Shown here piece by piece: positions 26,401-35,121 of a DNA stretch of 64,000 nt; the first letter of the stretch is position 1; each line of letters opens with the position of its first letter. The notes beneath the pieces are model-generated. The model did no database searches and was not told where the DNA came from. It was given only the letters and a program-made list of their open reading frames with translations. The stretch comes from Mya arenaria. Lineage: Eukaryota; Mollusca; Bivalvia; Myida; Myidae. The DNA lies in NCBI RefSeq assembly GCF_026914265.1, contig NC_069124.1:5668213-5732212 (forward strand), read 5' to 3'. Made by a program: the position numbers and the translations under genes.

Positions 26401-29400
26401 CAAGGTACCCTGTGTGGTATACAGTATTCAATGTAACCTGTGTGATATACAGTATTCAAGGTACCCTGTGTGGTATACAGTACTCAAGGTACCCTGTGTG
26501 GTATACAGTATTCAAGGTAACCTGTGTGGTATACAGTATTCAAGGTAACCTGTGTGGTATACGGTACTCAAGGTAACCTGTGTGGTATACAGTACTCAAG
26601 GTAACCTGTGTGGTATACGGTACTCAAGGTAACCTGTGTGGTATACAGTACTCAAGGTAACCTGTGTGGTATACGGTACTCAAGGTAACCTGTGTGATAT
26701 ACAGTATTCAAGGTACCCTGTGTGGTATACAGTATTCAAGGTAACCTGTGTGGTATACAGTACTCAAGGTAACCTGTGTGGTATACAGTATTCAAGGTAA
26801 CCTGTGTGGTATACGGTACTCAAGGTAACCTGTGTAGTATACAGTATTCAAGGTAACCTGTGTGGTATACAGTATTCAAGGTAACCTGTGTGGTATACAG
26901 TACTCAAGGTAACCTGTGTGGTATACGGTACTCAAGGTAACCTGTGTGATATACAGTATTCAAGGTACCCTGTGTGGTTTACAGTACTCAAGGTAACCTG
27001 TGTGGTATACAGTACTCAAGGTACCCTGTGTGGTATACAGTACTCAAGGTACCCTGTGTGGTATACAGTACTCAAGGTAACCTGTGTGGTATATAGTACT
27101 CAAGGTAACCTGTGTGGTATACAGTACTCAAGGTAACCTGTGTGGTATACAGTACTCAAGGTACCCTGTGTGGTATACAGTATTCAAGGTAACCTGTGTG
27201 GTATACAGTACTCAAGGTAACCTGTGTGATATACAGTATTCAAGGTAACCTGTGTGGTATACAGTATTCAAGGTAACCTGTGTGGTATACAGTATTCAAG
27301 GTAACCTGTGTGGTATACAGTATTCAAGGTACCCTGTGTGGTATACAGTACTCAAGGTAACCTGTGTGGTATACGGTACTCAAGGTAACCTGTGTGGTAT
27401 ACAGTACTCAAGGTAACCTGTGTGGTATACAGTACTCAAGGTACCCTGTGTGGTATACAGTACTCAAGGTAACCTGTGTGGTATACAGTACTCAAGGTAA
27501 CCTGTGTGGTATACAGTATTTAAGGTACAATGTGTGGTATACATTACTCAAGGTACCCTGTGTGGTATACAGTATTCAAGGTACCCTGTGTGGTATACAT
27601 TACTCAAGGTACCCTGTGTGGTATACAGTATTCAAGGTACCCTGTGTGGTATATAGTATTCAAGGTAACCTGTGTGGTATACAGTATTCAAGGTAACCTG
27701 TGTGGTATACAGTATTCAAGGTAACCTGTGTGGTATACAGTATTCAAGGTACCCTGTGTGGTATATAGTATTCAAGGTACCCTGTGTTGTATATAGTACT
27801 CAAGGTACCCTGTGTGGTATACAGTACTCAAGGTACCTTGTGTGGTATACAGTACTCAAGGTAACTTGTGTGGTATACAGTACTCAAGGTACCCTGTGTG
27901 GTATACAGTATTCAAGGTACCTTGTGTGGTATACAGTATTCAAGGTACCCTGTGTGGTATACAGTACTCAAGGTACCCTGTGTGGTATACAGTACTCAAG
28001 GTACCCTGTGTGGTATACAGTATTCAAGGTACCCTGTGTGGTATACAGTACTCAAGGTAACCTGTGTGGTATACAGTATTCAAGGTACCCTGTGTGGTAT
28101 ACAGTACTCAAGGTACCCTGTGTGGTATACAGTACTCAAGGTACCCTGTGTGGTATACAGTATTCAAGGTACCCTGTGTGGTATACAGTACTCAAGGTAA
28201 CCTGTGTGGTATACAGTATTCAAGGTACCCTGTGTGGTATACAGTATTCAAGGTAACCTGTGTGGTATACAGTATTCAAGGTAACCTGTGTGGTATACAG
28301 TATTCAAGGTACCCTGTGTGGTATACAGTATTCAAGGTAACCTGTGTGGTATACAGTATTCAAGGTACCCTGTGTGGTATACGGTACTCAAGGTAACCTG
28401 TGTGGTATACAGTATTCAAGGTAACCTGTGTGGTATACGGTACTCAAGGTAACCTGTGTGGTATACAGTACTCAAGGTACCCTGTGTGGTATACGGTACT
28501 CAAGGTACCCTGTGTAGTATACAGTATTCAAGGTAACCTGTGTGGTATACAGTACTCAAGGTACCCTGTGTGGTATACGGTACTCAAGGTAACCTGTGTG
28601 GTATATAGTACTCAAGGTAAACTGTGTGGTATACAGTATTCAAGGTACCCTGTGTGGTATACGGTACTCAAGGTACCCTGTGTGGTATATAGTACTCAAG
28701 GTAAACTGTGTGGTATACAGTATTCAAGGTAACCTGTGTGGTATACAGTATTCAAGGTAACCTGTGTGGTATACAGTATTCAAGGTAACCTGTGTGGTAT
28801 ACAGTATTCAAGGTAACCTGTGTAGTATACAGTATTCAAGGTACCCTGTGTGGTATACAGTATTCAAGGTAACCTGTGTGGTATACAGTACTCAAGGTAA
28901 CCTGTGTGGTATACAGTACTCAAGGTAACCTGTGTGGTATACAGTACTCAAGGTACCCTGTGTGGTATACAGTACTCAAGGTAACCTGTGTAGTATACAG
29001 TACTCAAGGTACCCTGTGTGGTATACAGTACTCAAGGTACCCTGTGTGGTATACAGTACTCAAGGTAACCTGTGTGGTATACAGTATTCAAGGTAACCTG
29101 TGTGGTATACAGTACTCAAGGTAACCTGTGTGGTATACAGTACTCAAGGTAACCTGTGTGGTATACAGTACTCAAGGTACCCTGTGTGATATACAGTACT
29201 CAAGGTACCCTGTGTGGTATACAGTATTCAAGGTAACCTGTGTGGTATACAGTATTCAAGGTACCCTGTGTGGTATACAGTACTCAAGGTACCCTGTGTG
29301 GTATACAGTATTCAAGGTACCCTGTGTGATATACAGTACTCAAGGTACCCTGTGTGGTATACAGTATTCAAGGTAACCTGTGTGGTATACAGTACTCAAG

Positions 29401-32400
29401 GTACCCTGTGTGGTATACAGTATTCAAGGTAACCCGTGTGGTATACAGTACTCAAGGTAACCTGTGTGGTATACAGTATTCAAGGTACCCTGTGTGGTAT
29501 ACAGTATTCAAGGTACCCTGTGTGGTATACAGTACTCAAGGTACCCTGTGTGGTATACAGTACTCAAGGTACCCTGTGTGGTATACAGTACTCAAGGTAA
29601 CCTGTGTGGTATACAGTACTCAAGGAACCCTGTGTGGTATACAGTACTCAAGGTAACCTGTGTAGTATACAGTACTCAAGGTACCCTGTGTGGTATACAG
29701 TACTCAAGGTAACCTGTGTGGTATACAGTACTCAAGGTAACCTGTGTGGTATACAGTACTCAAGGTACCCTGTGTGGTATACAGTACTCAAGGTACCCTG
29801 TGTGGTATACAGTACTCAAGGTACCCTGTGTGGTATACAGTATTCAAGGTAACCTGTGTGGTATACAGTATTCAAGGTAACCTGTGTGGTATATAGTACT
29901 CAAGGTAACCTGTGTGATATACAGTATTCAAGGTACCCTGTGTGGTATACAGTATTCAAGGTAACCTGTGTGGTATACAGTATTCAAGGTAACCTGTGTG
30001 GTATACAGTACTCAAGGTACCCTGTGTGGTATACAGTACTCAAGGTAACCTGTGTGGTATACAGTACTCAAGGTACCCTGTGTGGTATACAGTACTCAAG
30101 GTACCCTGTGTGGTATACAGTATTCAAGGTACCCTGTGTGATATATAGTACTCAAGGTAACCTGTGTGGTATACGGTACTCAAGGTAACCTGTGTGGTAT
30201 ACAGTATTCAAGGTAACCTGTGTGGTATACAGTACTCAAGGTAACCTGTGTAGTATACGGTATTCAAGGTAACCTGTGTGGTATACAGTATTCAAGGTAA
30301 CCTGTGTGGTATACGGTACTCAAGGTAACCTGTGTGGTATACAGTACTCAAGGTAACCTGTGTGGTATACGGTACTCAAGGTAACCTGTGTGATATACAG
30401 TATTCAAGGTAACCTGTGTGGTATACAGTATTCAAGGTAACCTGTGTGGTATACAGTACTCAAGGTAACCTGTGTGGTATACAGTATTCAAGGTAACCTG
30501 TGTGGTATACGGTACTCAAGGTAACCTGTGTAGTATACAGTATTCAAGGTAACCTGTGTGGTATACAGTATTCAAGGTAACCTGTGTGGTATACAGTACT
30601 CAAGGTAACCTGTGTGGTATACGGTACTCAAGGTAACCTGTGTGATATACAGTATTCAAGGTACCCTGTGTGGTATACAGTACTCAAGGTAACCTGTGTG
30701 GTATATAGTATTCAAGGTACCCTGTGTGATATACAGTACTCAAGGTAACCCGTGTGGTATACGGTACTCAAGGTACCCTGTGTGGTATACAGTATTCAAG
30801 GTAACCCGTGTGGTATACGGTACTCAAGGTACCCTGTGTGGTATACAGTATTCAAGGTAACCTGTGTGGTATACAGTACTCAAGGTAACCTGTGTGGTAT
30901 ATAGTATTCAAGGTAACCCGTGTGGTATACAGTACTCAAGGTAACCCGTGTGGTATACAGTACTCAAGGTAACCTGTGTGGTATACAGTACTCAAGGTAA
31001 CCTGTGTGGTATACAGTACTCAAGGTACCCTGTGTGGTATACAGTACTCAAGGTAACCTGTGTGGTATACAGTACTCAAGGTACCCTGTGTGGTATACAG
31101 TACTCAAGGTAACCTGTGTGGTATACAGTATTCAAGGTAACCTGTGTGGTATACAGTATTCAAGGTACTCTGTGTGGTATACAGTGCTCAAGGTAACCTG
31201 TGTGGTATACAGTATTCAAGGTAACCTGTGTAGTATACAGTATTCAAGGTAACCTGTGTGTTATACAGTACTCAAGGTAACCTGTGTGGTATACAGTACT
31301 CAAGGTAACCTGTGTGGTATACAGTATTCAAGGTACCCTGTGTGGTATACAGTATACAAGGTACCCTGTGTGGTATACAGTATTCAAGGTAACCTGTGTG
31401 GTAAACTGTATTCAAGGTGTACTCAAGGTAACCTGTGTGGTATACAGTACTCAAGGTAACCTGTGTGGTATACAGTATTCAAGGTAACCTGTGTGGTATA
31501 CAGTACTCACGGAAAGCTGTGTGGTATACAGTACTCAAGGTAACCTGTGTGGTATACAGTACTCAGGGCAACCTGTGTGGTAAACTGTATTCAAGGTGTA
31601 CTCAAGGTAACCTGTGTGGTTTACAGTACTCAAGGAACCTGTGTGGTATACAGTACTCAAGGTAACCCGTGTGGTATACAGTACTCAAGGTAACCTGTGT
31701 GGTATACAGTACTCAAGGTAACTTGTGTGGTATACAGTACTCAAGGTAACCTGTGTGGAATACAGTACTCCAGGTAACCTGTGTGGTATTTAGTACTCAA
31801 GGTAACCTGTGTGGTATACAGTACTCAAGGTAACCTGTGTGGTATACAGTACTCAAGGTAACCTGTGTGATATACAGTACTCAAGGTACCCTGTGTGGTA
31901 TACAGTACTCAAGGTAACCTGTGTGGTATACAGTATTCAAGGTACCCTGTGTGGTATACAGTATTCAAGGTAACCTGTGTGATATATAGTACTCAAGGTA
32001 ACCTGTGTGGTATACAGTACTCAAGGTAACCTGTGTGGTATACAGTATTCAAGGTAACCTGTGTGGTATACAGTACTCAAGGTAACCTGTGTAGTATACA
32101 GTATTCAAGGTAACCTGTGTGGTATACAGTATTCAAGGTAACCTGTGTGGTATACGGTACTCAAGGTAACCTGTGTGGTATACAGTACTCAAGGTAACCT
32201 GTGTGGTATACGGTACTCAAGGTAACCTGTGTGGTATACAGTACTCAAGGTAACCTGTGTGGTATACGGTACTCAAGGTAACCTGTGTGATATACAGTAT
32301 TCAAGGTACCCTGTGTGGTATACAGTATTCAAGGTAACCTGTGTGGTATACAGTACTCAAGGTAACCTGTGTGGTATACAGTATTCAAGGTAACCTGTGT

Positions 32401-35121
32401 GGTATACAGTACTCAAGGTAACCTGTGTAGTATACAGTATTCAAGGTAACCTGTGTGGTATACAGTACTCAAGGTAACCTGTGTGGTATACAGTACTCAA
32501 GGTAACCTGTGTGGTATACGGTACTCAAGGTAACCTGTGTGGTATACGGTACTCAAGGTAACCTGTGTGATATACAGTATTCAAGGTACCCTGTGTGGTA
32601 TACAGTACTCAAGGTAACCTGTGTGGTATATAGTATTCAAGGTACCCTGTGTGATATACAGTACTCAAGGTAACCCGTGTGGTATACAGTACTCAAGGTA
32701 ACCTGTGTGGTATACAGTACTCAAGGTAACCTGTGTGGTATACAGTACTCAAGGTACCCTGTGTGGTATACAGTACTCAAGGTAACCTGTGTGGTATACA
32801 GTACTCAAGGTAACCTGTGTGGTATACAGTACTCAAGGTAACCTGTGTGGTATACAGTATTCAAGGTAACCTGTGTGGTATACAGTATTCAAGGTACTCT
32901 GTGTGGTAAACAGTGCTCAAGGTAACCTGTGTGGTATACAGTATTCAAGGTAACCTGTGTAGTATACAGTATTCAAGGTAACCTGTGTGGTATACAGTAC
33001 TCAAGGTAACCTGTGTGGTATACAGTACTCAAGGTAACCTGTGTGGTATACAGTATTCAAGGTACCCTGTGTGGTATACAGTATACAAGGTACCCTGTGT
33101 GGTATACAGTATTCAAGGTAACCTGTGTGGTAAACTGTATTCAAGGTGTACTCAAGGTAACCTGTGTGGTATACAGTACTCAAGGTAACCTGTGTGGTAT
33201 ACAGTATTCAAGGTAACCTGTGTGGTATACAGTACTCACGGAAACCTGTGTGGTATACAGTACTCAAGGTAACCTGTGTGGTATACAGTACTCAGGGCAA
33301 CCTGTGTGGTAAACTGTATTCAAGGTGTACTCAAGGTAACCTGTGTGGTTTACAGTACTCAAGGAACCTCTGTGGTATACAGTACTCAAGGTAACCCGTG
33401 TGGTATACAGTACTCAAGGTAACCTGTGTGGTATACAGTACTCAAGGTAACTTGTGTGGTATACAGTACTCAAGGTAACCTGTGTGGAATACAGTACTCC
33501 AGGTAACCTGTGTGGTATTTAGTACTCAAGGTAACCTGTGTGGTATACAGTACTTAAGGTAACCTGTGTGGTATACAGTACTCAAGGTAACCTGTGTGGT
33601 ATACGGTACTCAAGGTAACCTGTGTGGTATACAGTACTCAAGGAACCCTGTGTGGTATACAGTACTCAAGGAACCCTGTGTGGTATACAGTACTCAAGGA
33701 ACCCTGTGTGGTATACAGTATTCAAGGTAACCTGTGTGGTATACAGTATTCAAGGTAACCTGTGTGGTATATAGTACTCAAGGAACCCTGTGTGGTATAC
33801 AGTACTCAAGGAACCCTGTGTGGTATACAGTATTCAAGGTAACCTGTGTGGTATATAGTACTCAAGGTAACCTGTGTGGTATATAGTACTCAAGGTACCC
33901 TGTGTGGTATACAGTACTCAAGGAACCCTGTGTGGTATACAGTATTCAAGGTAACCTGTGTGGTATACAGTACTCAAGGAACCCTGTGTGGTATACAGTA
34001 TTCAAGGTAACCTGTGTGGTATACAGTACTCAAGGTACCCTGTGTGGTATACAGTATTCAAGGTAACCTGTGTGGTATACAGTATTCAAGGTAACCTGTG
34101 TGATATACAGTATTCAAGGTAACCTGTGTGGTATACAGTACTCAAGGTACCCTGTGTGATATACAGTATTCAAGGTACCCTGTGTGGTATACAATACTCA
34201 AGGTAACCTGTGTGGTATACAGTATTCAAGGTAACCTGTGTGGTATACAGTACTCAAGGTAACCTGTGTGGTATACGGTACTCAAGGTACCCTGTGTGGT
34301 ATACAGTATTCAAGGTAACCTGTGTGGTATACAGTACTCAAGGTACCCTGTGATGTATAGAGTATTCGAGGTAACCTGTGTGGTATACGGTACTCAATGT
34401 AACCTGTGTGGTATACAGTACTCAAGGTAACCTGTGTGGTATACAGTATTCAAGGTAACCTGTGTGGTATACAGTATTCAAGGATTTCTTATGGACTACT
34501 CAGAACTTGTATGTAAGACTGAAGAAGTGGTTGTCCTGTTAGCGCACTGGTTAGCGCACTCGCTTCTCACTAAGGCAACCCAGGTTCGATTCCCGACCTG
34601 GGCACATGTGAGTTTGGTAAGTGGTTACCAAGCCAGACATGTGGATTTCTCCGGGTACTCTGGTTTCCCCCACAACCACAAGACCTCACATTCGTGCAAC
34701 ATGTGCCAACGAGAGTGACATAGTATAAGCTATCATAGCTTTCCTCACAATCGTTGTAAAATATATTATGTTTAAACTTAGACTGAAGAGGTTGGTATGC
34801 AGATCTTCAAATCTGAAATTATTTTAAATGCAGACTCTCGAATTGTTAATTATTATCTGCTACACCAGATCAGACAGAGATTGAAGGAATATTTTGTACA
34901 CAACGGGGACAAGTCATACACATATGTATCATTATCCTTACCAGTGCATTCAACACAGCCACCAGAAAAAGAAGTGTAATTACGATCCATAGACAGCAGC
35001 TCCTGCCTCCACGTAGACCAGTCTGCTCATAATCATCCTCATCCACCAATATATAACCATCGGCCTGGCTACTGGAGGGTCGGGTTGAACGATGGCGAAG
35101 TGTCACTTGGTCGTCCGCCAT
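2229..35121 (-). CDS. SGCB: Beta-sarcoglycan, complete five-exon gene
   Basis: The sarcoglycan complex is part of the dystrophin-associated assembly that ties the muscle membrane to the extracellular matrix. Coding exons in order are 35121-34942, 9118-8938, 3778-3627, 2946-2806 and 2426-2229, giving 283 codons (human SGCB has 318). The predicted type II membrane protein has a cytosolic N-terminus with GYILVDEDDYEQTGLRG (residues 22-38), matching the conserved GYIPIDED..KTGLRG region of SGCB. A membrane span covers about 42-70, split by intron 1. A beta-rich ectodomain with an NLT glycosylation site follows. The C-terminus carries a four-cysteine cluster (CVC, then two more), as in SGCB. Phases are 0, 1, 0, 0. 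The exon 2 donor needed for phase agreement (GTGTTA at 8937) is weak. A better-looking GTTTGT donor four bases earlier would break the frame. Introns 1 and 2 (25.8 and 5.2 kb) are filled by minisatellites. No disabling change was seen. Confidence 0.88.
2806..2946 (-). CDS. SGCB: SGCB exon 4: ectodomain
   Basis: The exon has 47 codons, acceptor TTTCTTCAG and donor AAG|GTGATG, phase 0-0. DLHIESDQITQMIGTEGVDF and the following GADLNLQAK correspond to the DLNIKVDGRAIVRGNEGVFI and GNMELKAEN segments of SGCB with no gap. This is the clearest family match among the ectodomain exons. Confidence 0.88.
3384..3545 (+). repeat. Dispersed repeat, copy 1
   Basis: This diverged interspersed repeat lies in SGCB intron 3. 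It shares an ordered set of blocks with 55619-55797: CAGTGTTCA, GCCAGCCAAAAT-like, GGTTgAAATGGCAA..GGCC.GTT.AAATTTGGAAA, and TAAAGTTATTG.GAA. No termini or coding capacity were recognised. Confidence 0.5.
3627..3778 (-). CDS. SGCB: SGCB exon 3: ectodomain
   Basis: The exon is 152 nt with acceptor TTATAG and a consensus GTAAGT donor after GCT. The peptide SVLLTGGQFELW...GKPLFST aligns by eye with TSITSDIGMQFFDPRTQNILFST of human SGCB. It enters in phase 1 and leaves in phase 0. The acceptor has a poor pyrimidine tract, so an upstream AG in the same frame (after ATGCC) cannot be excluded. Confidence 0.85.
4053..4487. mobile_element. Fold-back / MITE-like element with arms over 100 bp
   Basis: The left end TGATAAATTGTGTCATAA is the near-exact reverse complement of the right end (TATGACATAATTTATCA at 4487). 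Pairing extends inward: ACTTCACTATTTC and the following TTTTAAATGAAAC..AG.GCAGTCTA.GC stretch reappear inverted near 4360-4405. The central 150 bp is unpaired. There is no coding capacity and no clear target duplication. Confidence 0.7.
4999..5837. mobile_element. Non-autonomous DNA transposon inserted in the minisatellite
   Basis: Terminal inverted repeats CAGGGTTCAAATTTA and TAAATTCGAACCCTG bound 839 bp, flanked by the direct repeat CCTTT (4994-4998 and 5838-5842). Removing the element restores a normal repeat junction (GTAACCTTTGCTGTAG), which supports the boundaries. Subterminal GCGAGT/ACTCGC motifs recur at both ends. The CAGGG ends resemble hAT elements, but hAT usually duplicates 8 bp, so the superfamily is uncertain. 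No transposase frame is present. Confidence 0.82.
5222..5243 (+). repeat. Poly-G tract, 22 bases
   Basis: An uninterrupted run of 22 G lies inside the transposon at 4999-5837. It could form quadruplex structure. Its exact length is likely unreliable because such runs are hard to sequence. Confidence 0.9.
8938..9118 (-). CDS. SGCB: SGCB exon 2: end of membrane span and proximal ectodomain
   Basis: The acceptor is CTCCAG at 9119. Translation VTAGLLYFLSI completes the membrane span from exon 1. GMASLELFTGE and NLVLHSN follow, resembling the GLLRFKQ...ENLVITGN stretch of human SGCB. SNLTVDN carries an N-glycosylation sequon. The donor is ambiguous: GAG|GTTTGT (exon end 8942, phase 0) looks better, but only GTT T|GTGTTA (exon end 8938, phase 1) joins exon 3 in frame. 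Confidence 0.85.
17300..27550. repeat. Two adjacent about 5.1-kb higher-order copies within the 28-bp array
   Basis: The order of variant units in 17.30-22.42 kb recurs in 22.43-27.55 kb. The shift is 5125 bp (183 units + 1) across the first 2.3 kb, then 5097 and 5153 bp after gain or loss of one or two units. The odd base is the 29-bp unit near 22012. An older relative of the block occupies about 10.2-14 kb, at shifts of 5471 to 5695 bp. Inside each block, shorter repeats of 980 bp (35 units) and 224 bp (8 units) recur. Confidence 0.85.
31284..33560. repeat. 1729-bp tandem duplication with truncated units
   Basis: The stretch beginning 31284 recurs at 33013. The 1729-bp shift equals sixty 28-bp units plus two 11-bp remnants and one 27-bp unit. 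Diagnostic features present in both copies are GTGTGGTAAACTGTATTC followed by the 11-bp remnant, ACTCACGGAAA, CTCAGGGCAACC, and GTGGTATTTAGTAC. The same 11-bp remnant context also occurs once at about 14920-15123. Confidence 0.85.
34534..34760 (+). mobile_element. tRNA-derived SINE with conserved central domain
   Basis: A tRNA-like head carries an A-box-like TAGCGCACTGG and a B box GGTTCGATTCC, followed by a CCCGACCTGGGCA arm. The body includes TTTCTCCGGGTACTCTGG and TTTCCCCCACAA, a central domain I recall from metazoan SINEs (probably the Meta-domain group of bivalves). It lies about 50 bp from the right edge of the 28-bp array and in plus orientation, antisense to SGCB. The 3' end is approximate. 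Confidence 0.8.
34942..35121 (-). CDS. SGCB: SGCB exon 1: start codon, cytosolic tail, half of the membrane span
   Basis: Sixty codons run from MADDQVTLRH to the CTG before a strong GTAAGG donor (phase 0). Residues 22-38 hold the sarcoglycan juxtamembrane motif with an acidic DEDD run. Residues 42-60 are the first part of the hydrophobic span (WIVITLLFLVAVLNAL). The start is the first ATG of the frame and gives a short polar N-terminus. Confidence 0.88.

Larger units (their letters stand above)
9455..34483. repeat. Giant 28-bp minisatellite, about 890 copies
   Basis: The unit on the plus strand contains GGTAACCTGTGTGGTATACA followed by GTACTCAA. Variation is mostly at a few fixed sites: GTAACC/GTACCC/GGAACC, TACTC/TATTC, ACAG/ACGG, TATAC/TTTAC/TATAT, and GTGGT/GTAGT/GTGAT. 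About 14 units at the left edge (9480-9868) are identical; variants dominate further in. Rare irregular units occur: 11-bp remnants near 15050, 31415, 31593 and 33145, a 27-bp unit near 31632, and a 29-bp unit near 22012. Because 28 is not a multiple of 3, forward reading cycles through three frames and gives long open frames with a 28-residue period. These are by-products of the repeat. Confidence 0.97.
9119..34941 (-). other. SGCB intron 1 (25.8 kb)
   Basis: The intron is bounded by the CTG|GTAAGG donor at 34941 and the CTCCAG acceptor at 9119, both phase 0. It interrupts the membrane span. About 25.0 of 25.8 kb is the 28-bp array. The remainder is a SINE at the 5' (right) side and about 330 bp of unique AT-rich sequence next to exon 2. 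Confidence 0.85.

Noticed and set aside
9500-34480. Many long plus-strand open frames with WYTVLKVTCVVYSTQGNLCG-type repeats
   Set aside because: They are produced by a 28-bp unit without stops in the cycling frames, with period 28 residues. They lie antisense inside the SGCB intron, have no start or splice context, and repeat perfectly with the DNA.
9455-34483. CRISPR-like array
   Set aside because: The units are contiguous with no unique spacers, and the context is eukaryotic with introns.
34534-34606. Functional tRNA gene
   Set aside because: A and B boxes are present, but the sequence does not close into a normal tRNA with acceptor and anticodon arms, and it continues into a SINE body.
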